Below are positions 6,202 through 6,310 of a stretch of 6,310 nt of DNA, piece by piece. The DNA comes from an uncultured Atopobiaceae bacterium (lineage in GTDB: Bacteria; Actinomycetota; Coriobacteriia; Coriobacteriales; Atopobiaceae). The notes beneath the pieces were generated by a model that did not search any database, was not told where the DNA came from, and saw only the letters and a program-made list of their open reading frames with translations. The stretch covers positions 1-6,310 of the forward strand of contig CAMYZR010000091.1 of the NCBI GenBank assembly GCA_947303905.1, given 5' to 3'. The translations under genes were made by a program, and so were the position numbers. Numbering within the stretch: position 1 is the stretch's first letter; the number at the start of each line of letters is the position of its first letter.

Positions 6202-6207
6202 AAAGGA
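6202..6207 (+). promoter_or_regulatory. Ribosome binding site of proS
   Basis: AAAGGA lies 7 bases before the ATG at 6215. The later in-frame ATG codons at 6227 and 6233 have no comparable site, which favours the first ATG even though many ProS proteins begin close to the later ones. Confidence 0.65.
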
Positions 6208-6214
6208 TAGCCCT

Positions 6215-6310
6215 ATGAAGCACTACATGAAGATGTCCCAGCTCTATGCCCCCACCCTCAAGGAGGACCCGTCTGAGGCGGAGCTCGCGAGCCATCGCCT
6301 GCTGCTGCGT
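6215..6310 (+). CDS. proS: Prolyl-tRNA synthetase, N-terminal fragment cut by window edge
   Basis: Thirty-two codons are present and open to the window edge. After a short MKHY leader, the residues MKMSQLYAPTLKEDPSEAE followed by SHRLLLR match the very start of bacterial prolyl-tRNA synthetase, which usually opens with M-x-x-S-x-L-x-x-P-T-L-K-E-x-P-x-x-A and S-H-x-L-L-x-R. The enzyme charges tRNA-Pro with proline in the cytoplasm. The class II motifs that bind ATP and proline, and the editing insertion, lie beyond the window, so completeness cannot be judged. The gene follows ispG after 42 bases without a visible terminator or good promoter, and the ispG-proS order is common in this conserved block. 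Confidence 0.88.
   Translation, partial: MKHYMKMSQLYAPTLKEDPSEAELASHRLLLR

Noticed and set aside
5033..6295. A 420-codon open frame on the minus strand covering all of ispG
   Set aside because: It lies antisense to a clearly conserved gene with all its cluster ligands. In GC-rich coding DNA the opposite strand often lacks stop codons, and the translation shows no recognisable family or membrane pattern.
1..6310. CRISPR arrays, tRNA or rRNA genes, insertion sequences, phage genes, attachment sites
   Set aside because: No repeat-spacer pattern, clover-leaf candidate, transposase, integrase or flanking repeats were seen; the window is continuous core-genome coding sequence.

Overview
The window is GC-rich, with third codon positions mostly G or C. 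It is coding almost throughout, and every supported gene is on the + strand. The order is pyrH (3' end), frr, uppS, cdsA, dxr, rseP, ispG, proS (5' end). This is the widely conserved bacterial housekeeping block that joins UMP kinase and ribosome recycling to isoprenoid, lipid-carrier and phospholipid synthesis. The GC content, a cell envelope built with undecaprenyl phosphate, the MEP pathway and the form of the site-2 protease suggest a high-GC Gram-positive bacterium. My best guess is an actinobacterium of the class Coriobacteriia (Olsenella/Atopobium/Collinsella type). That placement is inferred from gene order and recalled protein style, not from a search.

Layout: 1-225 is the C-terminal third of UMP kinase. 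The 90-base gap 226-315 is the only sizeable non-coding stretch. It holds two short perfect hairpins, one with a GCAA tetraloop, a weak -10-like TATAGT, and the frr ribosome binding site. From 316 to 5058 five genes are packed without spacing: frr/uppS abut (TAG then ATG), uppS/cdsA overlap by ATGA, cdsA/dxr by GTGA, and dxr/rseP by TAATG. ispG follows rseP after 16 bases and proS follows ispG after 42 bases. No rho-independent terminator is visible, so the block probably behaves as one transcription unit with extensive translational coupling.

How the genes work together: Dxr and IspG are two steps of the MEP pathway, which makes IPP and DMAPP. UppS condenses IPP into undecaprenyl diphosphate, the carrier for peptidoglycan and other wall polymers. 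CdsA makes CDP-diacylglycerol, the precursor of anionic phospholipids. RseP is an intramembrane metalloprotease that trims membrane-anchored regulators or signal-peptide remnants. Frr and ProS serve translation, and PyrH supplies UDP for nucleotides and wall precursors.

The main item of interest is in RseP. Between its membrane-associated beta region and its second membrane segment lies an extra stretch of about 115 residues, predicted to be cytoplasmic. Its first half reads like a winged helix-turn-helix domain. An intramembrane protease with a built-in DNA- or protein-binding domain of this kind is not the textbook RseP layout and deserves follow-up. The rest of the window is ordinary, well-conserved core genome.
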